Shown in pieces: positions 1-7,667 of a DNA stretch of 64,000 nucleotides. The notes under the pieces are model-generated. The model saw nothing but the letters and a program-made list of their open reading frames with translations, had not been told where the DNA came from and ran no database searches. Numbering within the stretch: position 1 is the first letter of the stretch; every line of letters starts with the position of its first letter. Made by a program: the position numbers and the translations under genes. The DNA lies in the NCBI GenBank assembly GCA_017618195.1, contig JAFZUW010000074.1, positions 1 through 64,000 on the forward strand. The letters are read 5' to 3'. This DNA is from Lachnospiraceae bacterium (GTDB lineage: Bacteria; Bacillota; Clostridia; Lachnospirales; Lachnospiraceae).

Positions 1-248
1 ATGCAGACAAACAGATTTGACGGCTTGATTTTATCATGTTTTTTTATTCTTTCCAAGGAGATTTTTCCGGATTTCTTCGTCAAAATCTTCTCACAGCCCA
101 CTTTTCACCGATTGAGTGGAATTTAGTTTTTCATTTGACCGGTAAGTCATACGGCAGGTTTATTGAATCCGATATAAAATTCTCTGTTTCCTGTATTCCT
201 TTAACATCCCGTTGAAAGCAGGATTTCGTTCTGTACGCAGGTTAAAGA

Positions 249-2246
249 TTACCGTTTCCGGTCTGCGTCATTATCTTCGCCGTACAATACCGAGGCTTTC
301 GAAGCAGCCGGCGCATCCGAATCATTCCCGTCGGATTCCGTATCGGCCTGCGCTCCTTCTATGTCCGCGGCAGTTTCTGTTAATTCCGCTTTTGCGGCAG
401 TTTCAACAGATTCCGCATCCGAAGTGCTCTCCGATACTGCCTTTTCCGTCTCCGCTTCCGTAGCCTTAGCCGCAAGTACGGTCTTCCGCTTCTTCACGGT
501 TTTAATCATGAACACTACGGCTGCCGCGAGAAATACGATTCCCGCAACGCACCATAACCACATCAGGCTGTCGGCTTCCTTCTCAGGGGAAGAATCTCTT
601 CCTCTTGCCGATTCCTCCGTCGGAACTGCCGTCGGCGCGGCGGTAGGTTCCGGCGCCGATGTAATGTCGGGTATCGGTTCAACGGTCGGCGTTGGTTCCG
701 GGGTTACGGTAGGAGTAACATTTCCGCCCTTCCCGCGGAATTTCACCCGGATCGTGACATCTTTGGAAGGCATGGTAAAACTATAATGCTCATACCAATC
801 TTCTTTGCTGATTGTCACATCATCCGACGTAACGGAGTCAATAATCGAACCTGCCTCGGGAATGATGAACACGCCGTTGTTTTCTTCCCAATATGCTCCG
901 GATCCAAATACGCTCCCGTACTTCGTATCATCGGAGTTGCACAGCACGAGTTTTCCCTCATTTTCCGTAACCACGGTGATAAGATGATGGTACTTTGACG
1001 GTTCTTTACATACGAACCGGATTTCATGCCGGATTCCTTCTTCCGAAGCGGGAATTGTCACGGAACCGCCCACGAAACTGCAGGAAGGCAGGAATGCATA
1101 CCCGAAGATACTGAAATCTTCGCTTCCGTCTTTATCAAGATCATAGACTCCGCACCTACCTTCGACCTGCCAGGCCTCAAGCGACTTCTTTAGAAGCTCG
1201 GTATTCTTTTCGGAAATACTCATAGGAAGAATATAGTCCGACGTGATCTCATACTGGCCGTCTCCGAGATCCGCCGTTACCGGCCAATAAGGACCTTCAT
1301 TGGGAGTTTCCGCCTTATAGGTATTTACGCTTCTTAACAGGCAGGGATGTATCGTATACCCGGACCACATAGACGACACCGCGATATCGTCCGTTCCGTC
1401 TCCGTCCAGATCATAGCATCCCATTTCCCCGTTACACCATTCCGAATTCAGAATCGACTGCATAAAGCACTCGCCGGGAGAAGTTTTGCATCCCCCATAA
1501 TAGATTTCATCGTCCGCATTTACAAATCCCTCTTTCTGTTTACCGAATTCGGCAGTGAACGAAACATCTGCCGCCGGCATGATAAAGCAGTACGATGTAA
1601 TCTCAGACTCTCCCGGGAATTCTTCCAAAAAACGGATGATATTCGAATTCCACTTCTTTAAATACTGTCCTTTCGGAGCCTCATTTTTCAGATAAATCGT
1701 TTCTCCCGGAGCGGCTTTCGTAACCTTTTCCGGAATCCACTGATCTCCGCCGTCTACATAACGGAAAGCATATCCGCCTTTAACCGAGACGGAATACTCT
1801 TCTTTGATTGTCCGTTTTGTTCCGGTTGTTATCGTAATGTCCGTGATATCGATAACATGAATTCCATCGTTAGAAAGCCAGTTTGTTCCTTCCGGTTTTA
1901 CCGTAAGCTTCTTACCGCCTCTTTCACCGGGCTGAAGCGTGGCAACCGCCTTGAGTGTTAACGGAAAATTAAAGGGACTCCAGATATTGACAGCCATGTC
2001 AAATGATCCGTCTCCGTCGATATCAAACAGCACACCGCTGTTTTCTTCCGACTCGGAAAATGCGACTCCGGCTTCTTTCAGATAATCCGGTACATTTGCA
2101 GGAACGACGCAATAGCCGTTACTCAGATCAATCACAATACTCGTTTTTACAGCTTGCGCTTCCGGATCATCCTCTGCCGCGAAACCGTTTCCGATCATGC
2201 CTGCCGTCAAAACCGCAAGCAGTAAAACAACAATCAGCTTCTTCAT
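249..2246 (-). CDS. Membrane-anchored surface protein with InlB-like repeats
   Basis: Unrecognised secreted protein of about 665 residues. It starts with a classical signal peptide (MKKLIVVLLLAVLTAG, then GFA-AED). Three acidic D-x-D-G loops (DIDGDGSFD near 75, DLDGDGTDD near 279, and DLDKDGSED further on) look like calcium or FG-GAP-type loops. Two segments, FIMPAADVSFTAEF near 221 and FTMPSKDVTIRVKF later, match the end of divergent InlB B-repeat modules. A Thr/Pro-rich linker leads to one transmembrane helix (SLMWLWCVAGIVFLAAAVVF) and an acidic tail of about 84 residues. The start is set at 2246 because GGGGGATGATAAAGTA precedes that ATG; an in-frame extension upstream is less likely. Function is unknown; a cell-surface binding or sensing role is inference. 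Confidence 0.75.
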   Translation of the reverse strand: MKKLIVVLLLAVLTAGMIGNGFAAEDDPEAQAVKTSIVIDLSNGYCVVPANVPDYLKEAGVAFSESEENSGVLFDIDGDGSFDMAVNIWSPFNFPLTLKAVATLQPGERGGKKLTVKPEGTNWLSNDGIHVIDITDITITTGTKRTIKEEYSVSVKGGYAFRYVDGGDQWIPEKVTKAAPGETIYLKNEAPKGQYLKKWNSNIIRFLEEFPGESEITSYCFIMPAADVSFTAEFGKQKEGFVNADDEIYYGGCKTSPGECFMQSILNSEWCNGEMGCYDLDGDGTDDIAVSSMWSGYTIHPCLLRSVNTYKAETPNEGPYWPVTADLGDGQYEITSDYILPMSISEKNTELLKKSLEAWQVEGRCGVYDLDKDGSEDFSIFGYAFLPSCSFVGGSVTIPASEEGIRHEIRFVCKEPSKYHHLITVVTENEGKLVLCNSDDTKYGSVFGSGAYWEENNGVFIIPEAGSIIDSVTSDDVTISKEDWYEHYSFTMPSKDVTIRVKFRGKGGNVTPTVTPEPTPTVEPIPDITSAPEPTAAPTAVPTEESARGRDSSPEKEADSLMWLWCVAGIVFLAAAVVFMIKTVKKRKTVLAAKATEAETEKAVSESTSDAESVETAAKAELTETAADIEGAQADTESDGNDSDAPAASKASVLYGEDNDADRKR

Positions 2247-2294
2247 TACTTTATCATCCCCCGAACTTTCTAAGCAAAATAGATATTCCCGCTC

Positions 2295-2372
2295 AACAGG
2301 GCGCCGCCCCAAGATGAGGCGGCACGCATATGTGCTTCAGCGGGATTCCGCCTCCGAGCGAGGCGGCTTTTT
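2295..2372. other. Cluster of GC-rich hairpins, one terminator-like on the plus strand
   Basis: The spacer between the CE1-type esterase and the surface-protein gene holds CCGCCTC-CGAGC-GAGGCGG (2348-2366), a perfect 7-bp stem followed by CTTTTTATT on the plus strand. GCCGCC and GGCGGC half-stems at about 2302-2322 could pair alternatively with it. The U-tract faces the plus strand although both flanking genes are on the minus strand. Confidence 0.5.
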
Positions 2373-2416
2373 ATTCCTTTGCGCTTCCTCTGAGGGGCAG
2401 CGCCTGTTTCCGTTCG

Positions 2417-3532
2417 TTAGTCCTGAAAGATCTTCGGCAGGAAGCTGTGGATGCAGCGTCTCCATACCGTCCAGTCGTGTCCGCCCGGATAAGTCTCGCG
2501 AATCATGTTGAGGCCCTTGCCCTCAAGGAACTTGTCATCGCCGTCAAAAGCGCTGAAGTACTGGTCCTCGGTACCCATCGCGCGGTAAAATACCTTGAAT
2601 TCCTTATTGAACTTATCGGGATCCTTCAGAATGTCAAGATGCGGCTGCGGCGGCTCCTGTCCGTCGGGTGCGCGGAACGGCATGCGGAGGAATCCGCTGA
2701 ACAGTCCGGCATAACCGAACAGATCGGGATTCGACAGCGTCGTGATGCTCGTCTGCATGCTGCCCATCGAAAGACCTGCCATGGCACGGTTCCATTTGTC
2801 GGTATAAACATTGTAATGCGACTCGATGTAAGGAATGAAATCCTTCAAAAGAACGTCGATGAACGTAAAGCGCGGGAAACCGCCGGGCTGCTCGTCAACC
2901 TGCGTCATGCCGTTGCCCATTACAATGATCATCTCTTTCATCTCGCCCTTCGCAAGAAGGTTATCGGCGATGCGGCCTACATGTCCCTGGTAAACCCAGC
3001 CGGTCTCGTTCTCGCCGTAGCCGTGCTGCAGATAAAGCACCGGATACTTCTTCGCGGGATCGAACTTCGGAGGCGTATAAACAAGCATGATCTCGTGCTT
3101 GCCCGTTACGCTCGAGTACACATACTGTCTCGAAACGGCACCGTGCTCAACGCCGGCAAGACCGTCCCAGTCTTCGCCCGGAACCGGTACGTCGAAGAAA
3201 TGCATCGGACGGCAGCAGCCGTAGCCGATCGGCAGACACGGATTCATCACGTCGTTTCCGTCGTATTTGAGGAAGAAGTACAAAAAGCCTCTTCCCATGT
3301 CAAGCGTTCCTTCAAAGCCGCCCTTGTCGTCAACCTTCTCAAGCGGGAAGATCGTACCGAAACGGTCCAGAACAACCTCCTTCGCGTTGGGTGCAACGAC
3401 CCGTACGTGAACCTTTCCGTCGGGCAGAATTTCATAGCCCTGCATCCCCTCTCGGTTCACTTCGCCGAGCACGCGGTCAAAACACACGGTGGTGTCAAGC
3501 GGCCACGGGCTCCTTGCATTGATTTCTTTCAT
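2417..3532 (-). CDS. CE1-type carbohydrate esterase (alpha/beta hydrolase)
   Basis: Putative esterase of about 371 residues, probably removing acyl or feruloyl groups from hemicellulose. The N-terminal 120 residues look like an E-set or CBM48-like beta domain (VHVRVVAPNAKEVVLD). The C-terminal domain is the esterase D / CE1 fold: LQHGYGENETGW forms the oxyanion region, GLSMGSMQ carries the nucleophile (Ser255) and GGHDW near the end supplies the catalytic His (about 352). No signal peptide, so it is likely intracellular. The start is placed at 3532 because GGAGGGTCTTAAG sits before that ATG; the ATG 15 bases upstream overlaps this site. It is the last gene of the operon that contains the GH10 xylanase, which supports a role on xylan fragments. 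Exact substrate unknown. Confidence 0.85.
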   Translation of the reverse strand: MKEINARSPWPLDTTVCFDRVLGEVNREGMQGYEILPDGKVHVRVVAPNAKEVVLDRFGTIFPLEKVDDKGGFEGTLDMGRGFLYFFLKYDGNDVMNPCLPIGYGCCRPMHFFDVPVPGEDWDGLAGVEHGAVSRQYVYSSVTGKHEIMLVYTPPKFDPAKKYPVLYLQHGYGENETGWVYQGHVGRIADNLLAKGEMKEMIIVMGNGMTQVDEQPGGFPRFTFIDVLLKDFIPYIESHYNVYTDKWNRAMAGLSMGSMQTSITTLSNPDLFGYAGLFSGFLRMPFRAPDGQEPPQPHLDILKDPDKFNKEFKVFYRAMGTEDQYFSAFDGDDKFLEGKGLNMIRETYPGGHDWTVWRRCIHSFLPKIFQD

Positions 3533-3550
3533 CTTAAGACCCTCCATATA

Positions 3551-4210
3551 TTATATTTTTTTGCTTTTCCGTTTTCTTCTGCGTTTCGGTTTTCTTTCTA
3601 CTGTAGTAGAACGCTTGTTTTCCTCACGAAACGCTTCTATTTTCCCGGCAATTTCGGTATAATCCCGCTCAAATAAGAGCCGGCTGAATTCCTTCTTAAG
3701 CGCTTCCTCTTCGATCAGCGTGCCGGCCTTTTCCGCGATTGCCTTTACGACAAATGCCTTGCTCTTGTCCTTGTACCGCGGCATGCCGAACGTTTCCTGC
3801 AGCATCACGAGTTCGGGGCGCCACAGCATGGACAGTTTCCGCTCCCACGATGTCTTCGTTCCCGCCGAAGGCTGCCTCAGGATGTAAAAGTCGGGGCCTT
3901 CCGGAAGCGGATCCACCGTGATGATTCCCCAGTGCTCCGGCACATGCTCCTCAATATGCATCGCGTGGCTTGTTCCGACAACGACCATGTTGCGGTCGAA
4001 GAACCGGTCGTAGTCCTTCACCTGCCTCGCAAGCCTCGTATACGTGTCCGCATCGCTTTTGATCTCAAGTCCCCAGATTTCTTCGGGGAGCACTAAAAAC
4101 ACGTCCGCGCGCGATTTGCCGATCGTCTTCTCTTCGATGATGCGCACCTTGCCGTAAGCTTCCTCCAGAAAATCAAACAGCGGTTCCCGAATGTCCTTAT
4201 CGTAGATCAC
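3551..4210 (-). CDS. MmcB/sce7726-like PD-(D/E)XK nuclease-fold protein
   Basis: Protein of 219 residues with the pattern of the MmcB / sce7726 group of PD-(D/E)XK nuclease-like proteins: DIREPLFDFL at the N terminus, RADVFLVL, then GLEIKSDADTYTRLARQ (the E-x-K of the putative active site) and YDRFFDRNMVVVGTSHA. The last 30 residues are highly basic (KPKRRRKRKSKK), suggesting nucleic-acid contact. The start is a GTG with GGAGG six bases upstream. It sits 18 bases before the CE1 esterase and 12 bases after the NUDIX gene, so it is co-transcribed. Its task in a xylan operon is not evident; a DNA-repair role is known for MmcB relatives but is only inferred here. Confidence 0.7.
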   Translation of the reverse strand: MIYDKDIREPLFDFLEEAYGKVRIIEEKTIGKSRADVFLVLPEEIWGLEIKSDADTYTRLARQVKDYDRFFDRNMVVVGTSHAMHIEEHVPEHWGIITVDPLPEGPDFYILRQPSAGTKTSWERKLSMLWRPELVMLQETFGMPRYKDKSKAFVVKAIAEKAGTLIEEEALKKEFSRLLFERDYTEIAGKIEAFREENKRSTTVERKPKRRRKRKSKKI

Positions 4211-4222
4211 GGCGTTCCTCCG

Positions 4223-4876
4223 CTACTGTCTTCCGAACGCGAAATACCCGAGAAGCGCCCATGTCGCGAGGGAAAATGTGTTGCCGAAACGATCCCTGCC
4301 GCTTCGGTACAGCTCCGCAGCTTCATCCTTTGTAACCAGCTCGAATCCGCGGAACAGCTCCGTTCCGACCGCATTGGTCTGGTTCAGGCAGTCGAGGTTT
4401 TGAAGCGTAATGTCCGCGCACAGAAAGGCATTGCTTTCATCGGTCATTCCGGGTGTGGAAAATGCGCACGGATTCAATACCGTGATCGTATCCGTCTCAC
4501 TCATCCGGATGCCGGACTCCTCGAAAATCTCTCTTGCCGCGCCGCTTCGAAGCGGATCCTCGGCGTCCGCATCTTCCGGATCCAGAAGTCCCGCGATGGG
4601 ACTTAACAGGAACCGTCCGACCGGATAACGGTACTCATAGGAAAGAAGCATCTTCGGCTCCTCTCCCGGCAGATGCAGCACGACCGCGATCGTCACCGCA
4701 TCCGGAAGCATGGTCTGAAACTCTTCATCGCTTTTAATCGCAACAAGGTCCTCCGCTTTTCTTCTGGTCGCATCGAAATAATGCTTCCCTTCCGCATAGC
4801 GAAGGTCATACAGGCGCACGAACTTCGCATCGTAAAGCGTATCAACCTGTTCTTTTTTGATAACGGGCTTATCCAT
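4223..4876 (-). CDS. NUDIX hydrolase, ADP-ribose pyrophosphatase type
   Basis: 217-residue NUDIX family protein that likely hydrolyses nucleoside diphosphate derivatives such as ADP-ribose. The NUDIX box spans about residues 96-123: a Gly (GLLDPEDADAED) followed by GAAREIFEESGI, which carries the REXXEE core. The loop between the glycine and REXXEE is a few residues longer than in the standard 23-residue box. An N-terminal beta region (VRLYDLRYAEGKHYFDATRR) matches the ADP-ribose pyrophosphatase arrangement. The ATG lies 15 bases after the xylanase stop, and the AGGAG site overlaps that stop codon, indicating translational coupling. Substrate is unproven. Confidence 0.85.
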   Translation of the reverse strand: MDKPVIKKEQVDTLYDAKFVRLYDLRYAEGKHYFDATRRKAEDLVAIKSDEEFQTMLPDAVTIAVVLHLPGEEPKMLLSYEYRYPVGRFLLSPIAGLLDPEDADAEDPLRSGAAREIFEESGIRMSETDTITVLNPCAFSTPGMTDESNAFLCADITLQNLDCLNQTNAVGTELFRGFELVTKDEAAELYRSGRDRFGNTFSLATWALLGYFAFGRQ

Positions 4877-4891
4877 AAATCTCAGTTACTC

Positions 4892-6145
4892 CTAAAATTC
4901 CGCCTTAATCTCGGGCGTGTTCTTTCCGAGTACGAAGGTCGTCTTCTTTCCGCCGCACTCCGCTTCGTACGTTCCGCGGTATCCGTGCAGATTGACGCAT
5001 CCGTCCGCATCGGTCTTAAGCGTAACATCGGTCGTCCATTCTTCCTTCGAAAGCCTCTTAAGAGCAAGATAAGACGGTTTTACGGAATTGTCAATACGAA
5101 TCAGTCCGCTCGGTGCGTGAAGCCATGCGCCGTCCGCGAGATCCCAGCCGGTAACCGCCTCAACACTCGGCGACCCGAACAGGATTTCCATCATCTCGGT
5201 CCACTCGCGTGCCTGGCGTTCTTCGCCCTCGGGCGTCGTAGGCCATTCATCCACCTGATAATCGTTCAGATCAACGATATGCGGCGGCATGATTTGGCCG
5301 GAAACGAGCGTATTTTCCGTAAAATGCAACGGAAGCCCGAACTTCGAGAAGCGCTCCACAACATCTTTAAGCCATGCGGCGCCCTTGTATCCCTGATGCT
5401 GGTGTGTCTGCAGACCGATTGCGCCGATCGGAACGCCTGCCTCGAGGCACTCATCGATCACCTTTTCGTATGCGGGTGAAAGGTTAAAGTCGTTGATCAG
5501 AAGAAGCGCGTCGGGGTTGGCATCCTTTGCCGCGGCAAATACTTCCTTAATCAGATTCACGCGGCCGTACGCATTGCAGATTCTCGTGATCGCGTTATCG
5601 TAGCGGTCAAATACCGGCATGATGACGGTCTCGTTGATGACGTCCCAGATATCGATGACGCCCTTGAATGCCGTAACATCTCTCTGAATACGGGCAAGCT
5701 GCTTGTCCATGATGGTTTTGTTGTCGTACTTCAAAAGCCATTCCGCGCAAGCCGTATGCCAGCAGAGCGGATGACCCTTCGGTGTTACGCCGTGAGCCCT
5801 TAAATATTTGGCGGCGTCCATGCGGCTTTCAAACATCACGCGGCCTTCCTCGGGCTCATATCCGCCCCAGTAAAACGGCAGCGTTCCGTAGTTGAAAAGA
5901 TCCGTGAAGCGGTCTACCCTTTCCTGGAAGAAAGCCCGGTCGAGCATGCGGCCGTTGATTACGACCTTCCGCTTCTCATAGTGTCCGTGATTCCCGATGC
6001 TCAATGTGTCAAATGCGCCGCATCCGAAGAAAAACTCGTGATTTACGAGCTTCAGGCGGACGTCCTTGCCGGCAAGCTTTGCGCCGTTTTGATCGACCAA
6101 TGCCACGCGGGCATCCGAGCATCTGTGTTCCGTGTTTCCTTTCAT
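4892..6145 (-). CDS. GH10 endo-1,4-beta-xylanase, apparently intracellular
   Basis: 417-residue glycoside hydrolase family 10 protein. HPLCWH (125-130) is the conserved substrate-binding segment, WDVINET carries the acid/base Glu172 and LHFTENTLV carries the nucleophile Glu277; QTHQHQGY lies between them as expected. The first 50 residues (VALVDQNGAKLAGKDVRLKL) form a short beta extension before the barrel. There is no signal peptide, so it probably acts on imported xylo-oligosaccharides. The C-terminal 50 residues (WTTDVTLKTDADGCVNLHGYRG) form a small beta domain. The start follows GAGAGGG by seven bases and lies 4 bases after the Cys-rich membrane gene. Two esterase genes share the operon, consistent with debranching plus cleavage of substituted xylan. 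Confidence 0.92.
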   Translation of the reverse strand: MKGNTEHRCSDARVALVDQNGAKLAGKDVRLKLVNHEFFFGCGAFDTLSIGNHGHYEKRKVVINGRMLDRAFFQERVDRFTDLFNYGTLPFYWGGYEPEEGRVMFESRMDAAKYLRAHGVTPKGHPLCWHTACAEWLLKYDNKTIMDKQLARIQRDVTAFKGVIDIWDVINETVIMPVFDRYDNAITRICNAYGRVNLIKEVFAAAKDANPDALLLINDFNLSPAYEKVIDECLEAGVPIGAIGLQTHQHQGYKGAAWLKDVVERFSKFGLPLHFTENTLVSGQIMPPHIVDLNDYQVDEWPTTPEGEERQAREWTEMMEILFGSPSVEAVTGWDLADGAWLHAPSGLIRIDNSVKPSYLALKRLSKEEWTTDVTLKTDADGCVNLHGYRGTYEAECGGKKTTFVLGKNTPEIKAEF

Positions 6146-6149
6146 GTCT

Positions 6150-6323
6150 TTACCCTCTCTTATTACATTGTCCTCCCATCGGACAGTTCCCGCAGTCTCC
6201 TCCGCAGGAATGCTTCCCGGTCCGACGGTCGGCTATGATACGCCAGACGGCAAGAACGACAAGCAGAATAATCACAAGCGAAACAACTATCGTCCCGAGA
6301 TGCTGCGTCAATATTTCGATCAT
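6150..6323 (-). CDS. FeoB-associated-type Cys-rich membrane protein
   Basis: Small protein of 57 residues: a single hydrophobic helix (LGTIVVSLVIILLVVLAVW, about 9-27), a short basic stretch, then a cysteine cluster CGGDCGNCPMGGQC. This matches the FeoB-associated Cys-rich membrane protein family, normally encoded beside the ferrous iron transporter FeoB. No feoA or feoB is in this window, so it is an orphan copy. The start at 6323 is chosen because GAGGAGAAGGACG precedes this ATG; a longer in-frame reading from 6440 would be basic and unlike the family. The GH10 gene begins 4 bases after its stop. Metal binding by the cysteines is inference. Confidence 0.75.
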   Translation of the reverse strand: MIEILTQHLGTIVVSLVIILLVVLAVWRIIADRRTGKHSCGGDCGNCPMGGQCNKRG

Positions 6324-6373
6324 CGTCCTTCTCCTCTTCGCTTTGTTACCGTCACGGTATATTTCTCTGCTGC

Positions 6374-6393
6374 CGGCGGAACCCCTTCCGCCG
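6374..6393. repeat. Perfect hairpin upstream of the Cys-rich gene
   Basis: CGGCGGAA-CCCC-TTCCGCCG, an 8-bp perfect stem with a 4-base loop, lies 51 bases before the Cys-rich membrane gene. There is no U-tract on the minus strand, so it is more likely an RNA-stabilising or attenuating structure than a terminator. Confidence 0.6.
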
Positions 6394-6401
6394 TATGGCT
6401 T

Positions 6402-6472
6402 TTCCGCGCGTCTCATCATCCGCGCAGACGTTAAGATCATTCCGTGCGTTTCATCATCCGCGCAGCCGTTAA
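6402..6472. repeat. 33-bp imperfect tandem duplication
   Basis: Two copies, 6402-6434 and 6440-6472, share TCATCATCCGCGCAG and flanking bases, with four mismatches in 33 positions. The second copy includes the stop codon of the membrane-protein gene that ends at 6469. The first copy lies in the 145-base spacer that follows. Confidence 0.8.
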
Positions 6473-6981
6473 TCTTCGGAGCCGTTTTCCTCAGCTCCGT
6501 CCTCGCCCTCTGAATCGTCGACGTCGGCGATGTCCTCCGAGAACGGCTCCTCCTCTTCCGTCACTTTGATGAACTTCCGAAGCACCAGAACGATCATGCT
6601 CATCAAAAACGGAACGAAGATAACGACAATCGCCGCAGTATAGGAAACCACGATCAGAAGCGCCTGTCCGAGCGTACCGACCTCATACGGGAACAGTTCT
6701 CCCGAGATGACCAGATAAGCGAAAACCGAAAGCACAAGCGCCAGTGCAAACATCGCGGCATAATAGAGAACTCTCTTCCATCCTTTTTTGACCGAATCCC
6801 CGCAAAGGATCATGCGTCTGCTGATCTTCGCGGTCGGAAGGCTTACCATCATCACGACGGCGGTAAATACGGCGACGCAGAACAGCCTCGTCGAGATATC
6901 CTCGCTGATCGTTGCGATAAAAAATCCGAACGCCGTTAAGAGACACAGAAGTGCCGAGGCGATCCAATAATGTTTCCTCAT
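6469..6981 (-). CDS. Integral membrane protein with acidic tail, function unknown
   Basis: 170-residue protein that I do not recognise. Four transmembrane helices are visible: about residues 5-25, 32-50, 70-92 and 102-134 (the last stretch is long and may hold two helices). A basic loop (KISRRMILCGDSVKKGWKR) lies between helices two and three. The final 30 residues are strongly acidic (EEEEPFSEDIADVDDSEGED). Its ATG overlaps the stop of the AlkD-like gene as ATGA, so the two are translationally coupled. The tandem duplication at its stop codon may have altered the 3' end. A transport or envelope role cannot be decided. Confidence 0.7.
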   Translation of the reverse strand: MRKHYWIASALLCLLTAFGFFIATISEDISTRLFCVAVFTAVVMMVSLPTAKISRRMILCGDSVKKGWKRVLYYAAMFALALVLSVFAYLVISGELFPYEVGTLGQALLIVVSYTAAIVVIFVPFLMSMIVLVLRKFIKVTEEEEPFSEDIADVDDSEGEDGAEENGSED

Positions 6982-7667
6982 GCCTTGTCCGCCTTTCGTC
7001 TCAATGTCTTAAGATACTCTTTATGCTCCTCCGACACGCGGAAGCTTTCGAGCGCCTTTTGGATTGCCTTGTTGTGTGTCCATGTGTCCAATACGTTCTT
7101 CTCAAGGAACGGAACACACGCGTCATACTGCTTCGCAAGCGCCGTGGCAAAATACCACGCAATCATCATCTTGAGGTAATAGTCCTCTCCGCTTTTCGCC
7201 GCGACCAGGGCAGGATATTCTTCTTTGAAGTCCGCGCCCAGAAACTCATTCATAAGCATGCGCATTCCGAATCGGGACGTGTAAACGTGATCCGAAGCAA
7301 TCCATTTGCGGATATACGGAAGCAGCTTTTCATGGTTCTTCGTGAAAACCTTCGGGCTGGACTGGTCGCAGACCGGCCAGCAGTCCACATACGGAAGGAA
7401 CCGTTCCGTTTCGCGGACGCACGCGTCGAAATCCTTGATTAACGCAATCAAAAAGAAATGCACGAGGTTTTCTTCATAATACCGGTGCGGAAGGTTCTTT
7501 AAAAACCGTTCCGCTTCTTCGGTTCCGTTTACTTCCTTGGCGATCCTGCGCATGTCGGGCGTGCGTACGCCCAGTATCGTATCCGCCGGGATGTTCGGCA
7601 CAAGTTTACTCTGAAAAGCCTGATATTTGGCGTCGCAATGTTCTTTCAAACGATCCGCTACCGTCAT
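6978..7667 (-). CDS. AlkD-like DNA alkylation repair protein
   Basis: 229-residue protein of the AlkD / DNA alkylation repair family, built of ALK (HEAT-like) helical repeats. Recognisable segments include GVRTPDMRRIAKE near residue 33, RYYEENLVHFFLIAL, YVDCWPVCDQSSPKVF and the repeat region RFGMRMLMNEFL. Family members bind DNA through a concave basic surface and some excise N3- or N7-alkylated purines. Its ATG directly abuts the TAG of the upstream feruloyl esterase gene, with AAGGAGG overlapping the esterase 3' end. Being in a xylan operon is odd for a repair protein. Whether it is a glycosylase cannot be told from sequence alone. Confidence 0.85.
   Translation of the reverse strand: MTVADRLKEHCDAKYQAFQSKLVPNIPADTILGVRTPDMRRIAKEVNGTEEAERFLKNLPHRYYEENLVHFFLIALIKDFDACVRETERFLPYVDCWPVCDQSSPKVFTKNHEKLLPYIRKWIASDHVYTSRFGMRMLMNEFLGADFKEEYPALVAAKSGEDYYLKMMIAWYFATALAKQYDACVPFLEKNVLDTWTHNKAIQKALESFRVSEEHKEYLKTLRRKADKA

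Noticed and set aside
1-248. Short 41-codon frame at the left edge (1-126)
   Set aside because: No RBS can be seen, there is no similarity to a known family and the sequence is AT-rich; treated as non-coding.
2330-3676. 448-codon open frame on the plus strand
   Set aside because: Antisense to the CE1-type esterase, whose catalytic motifs are clear.
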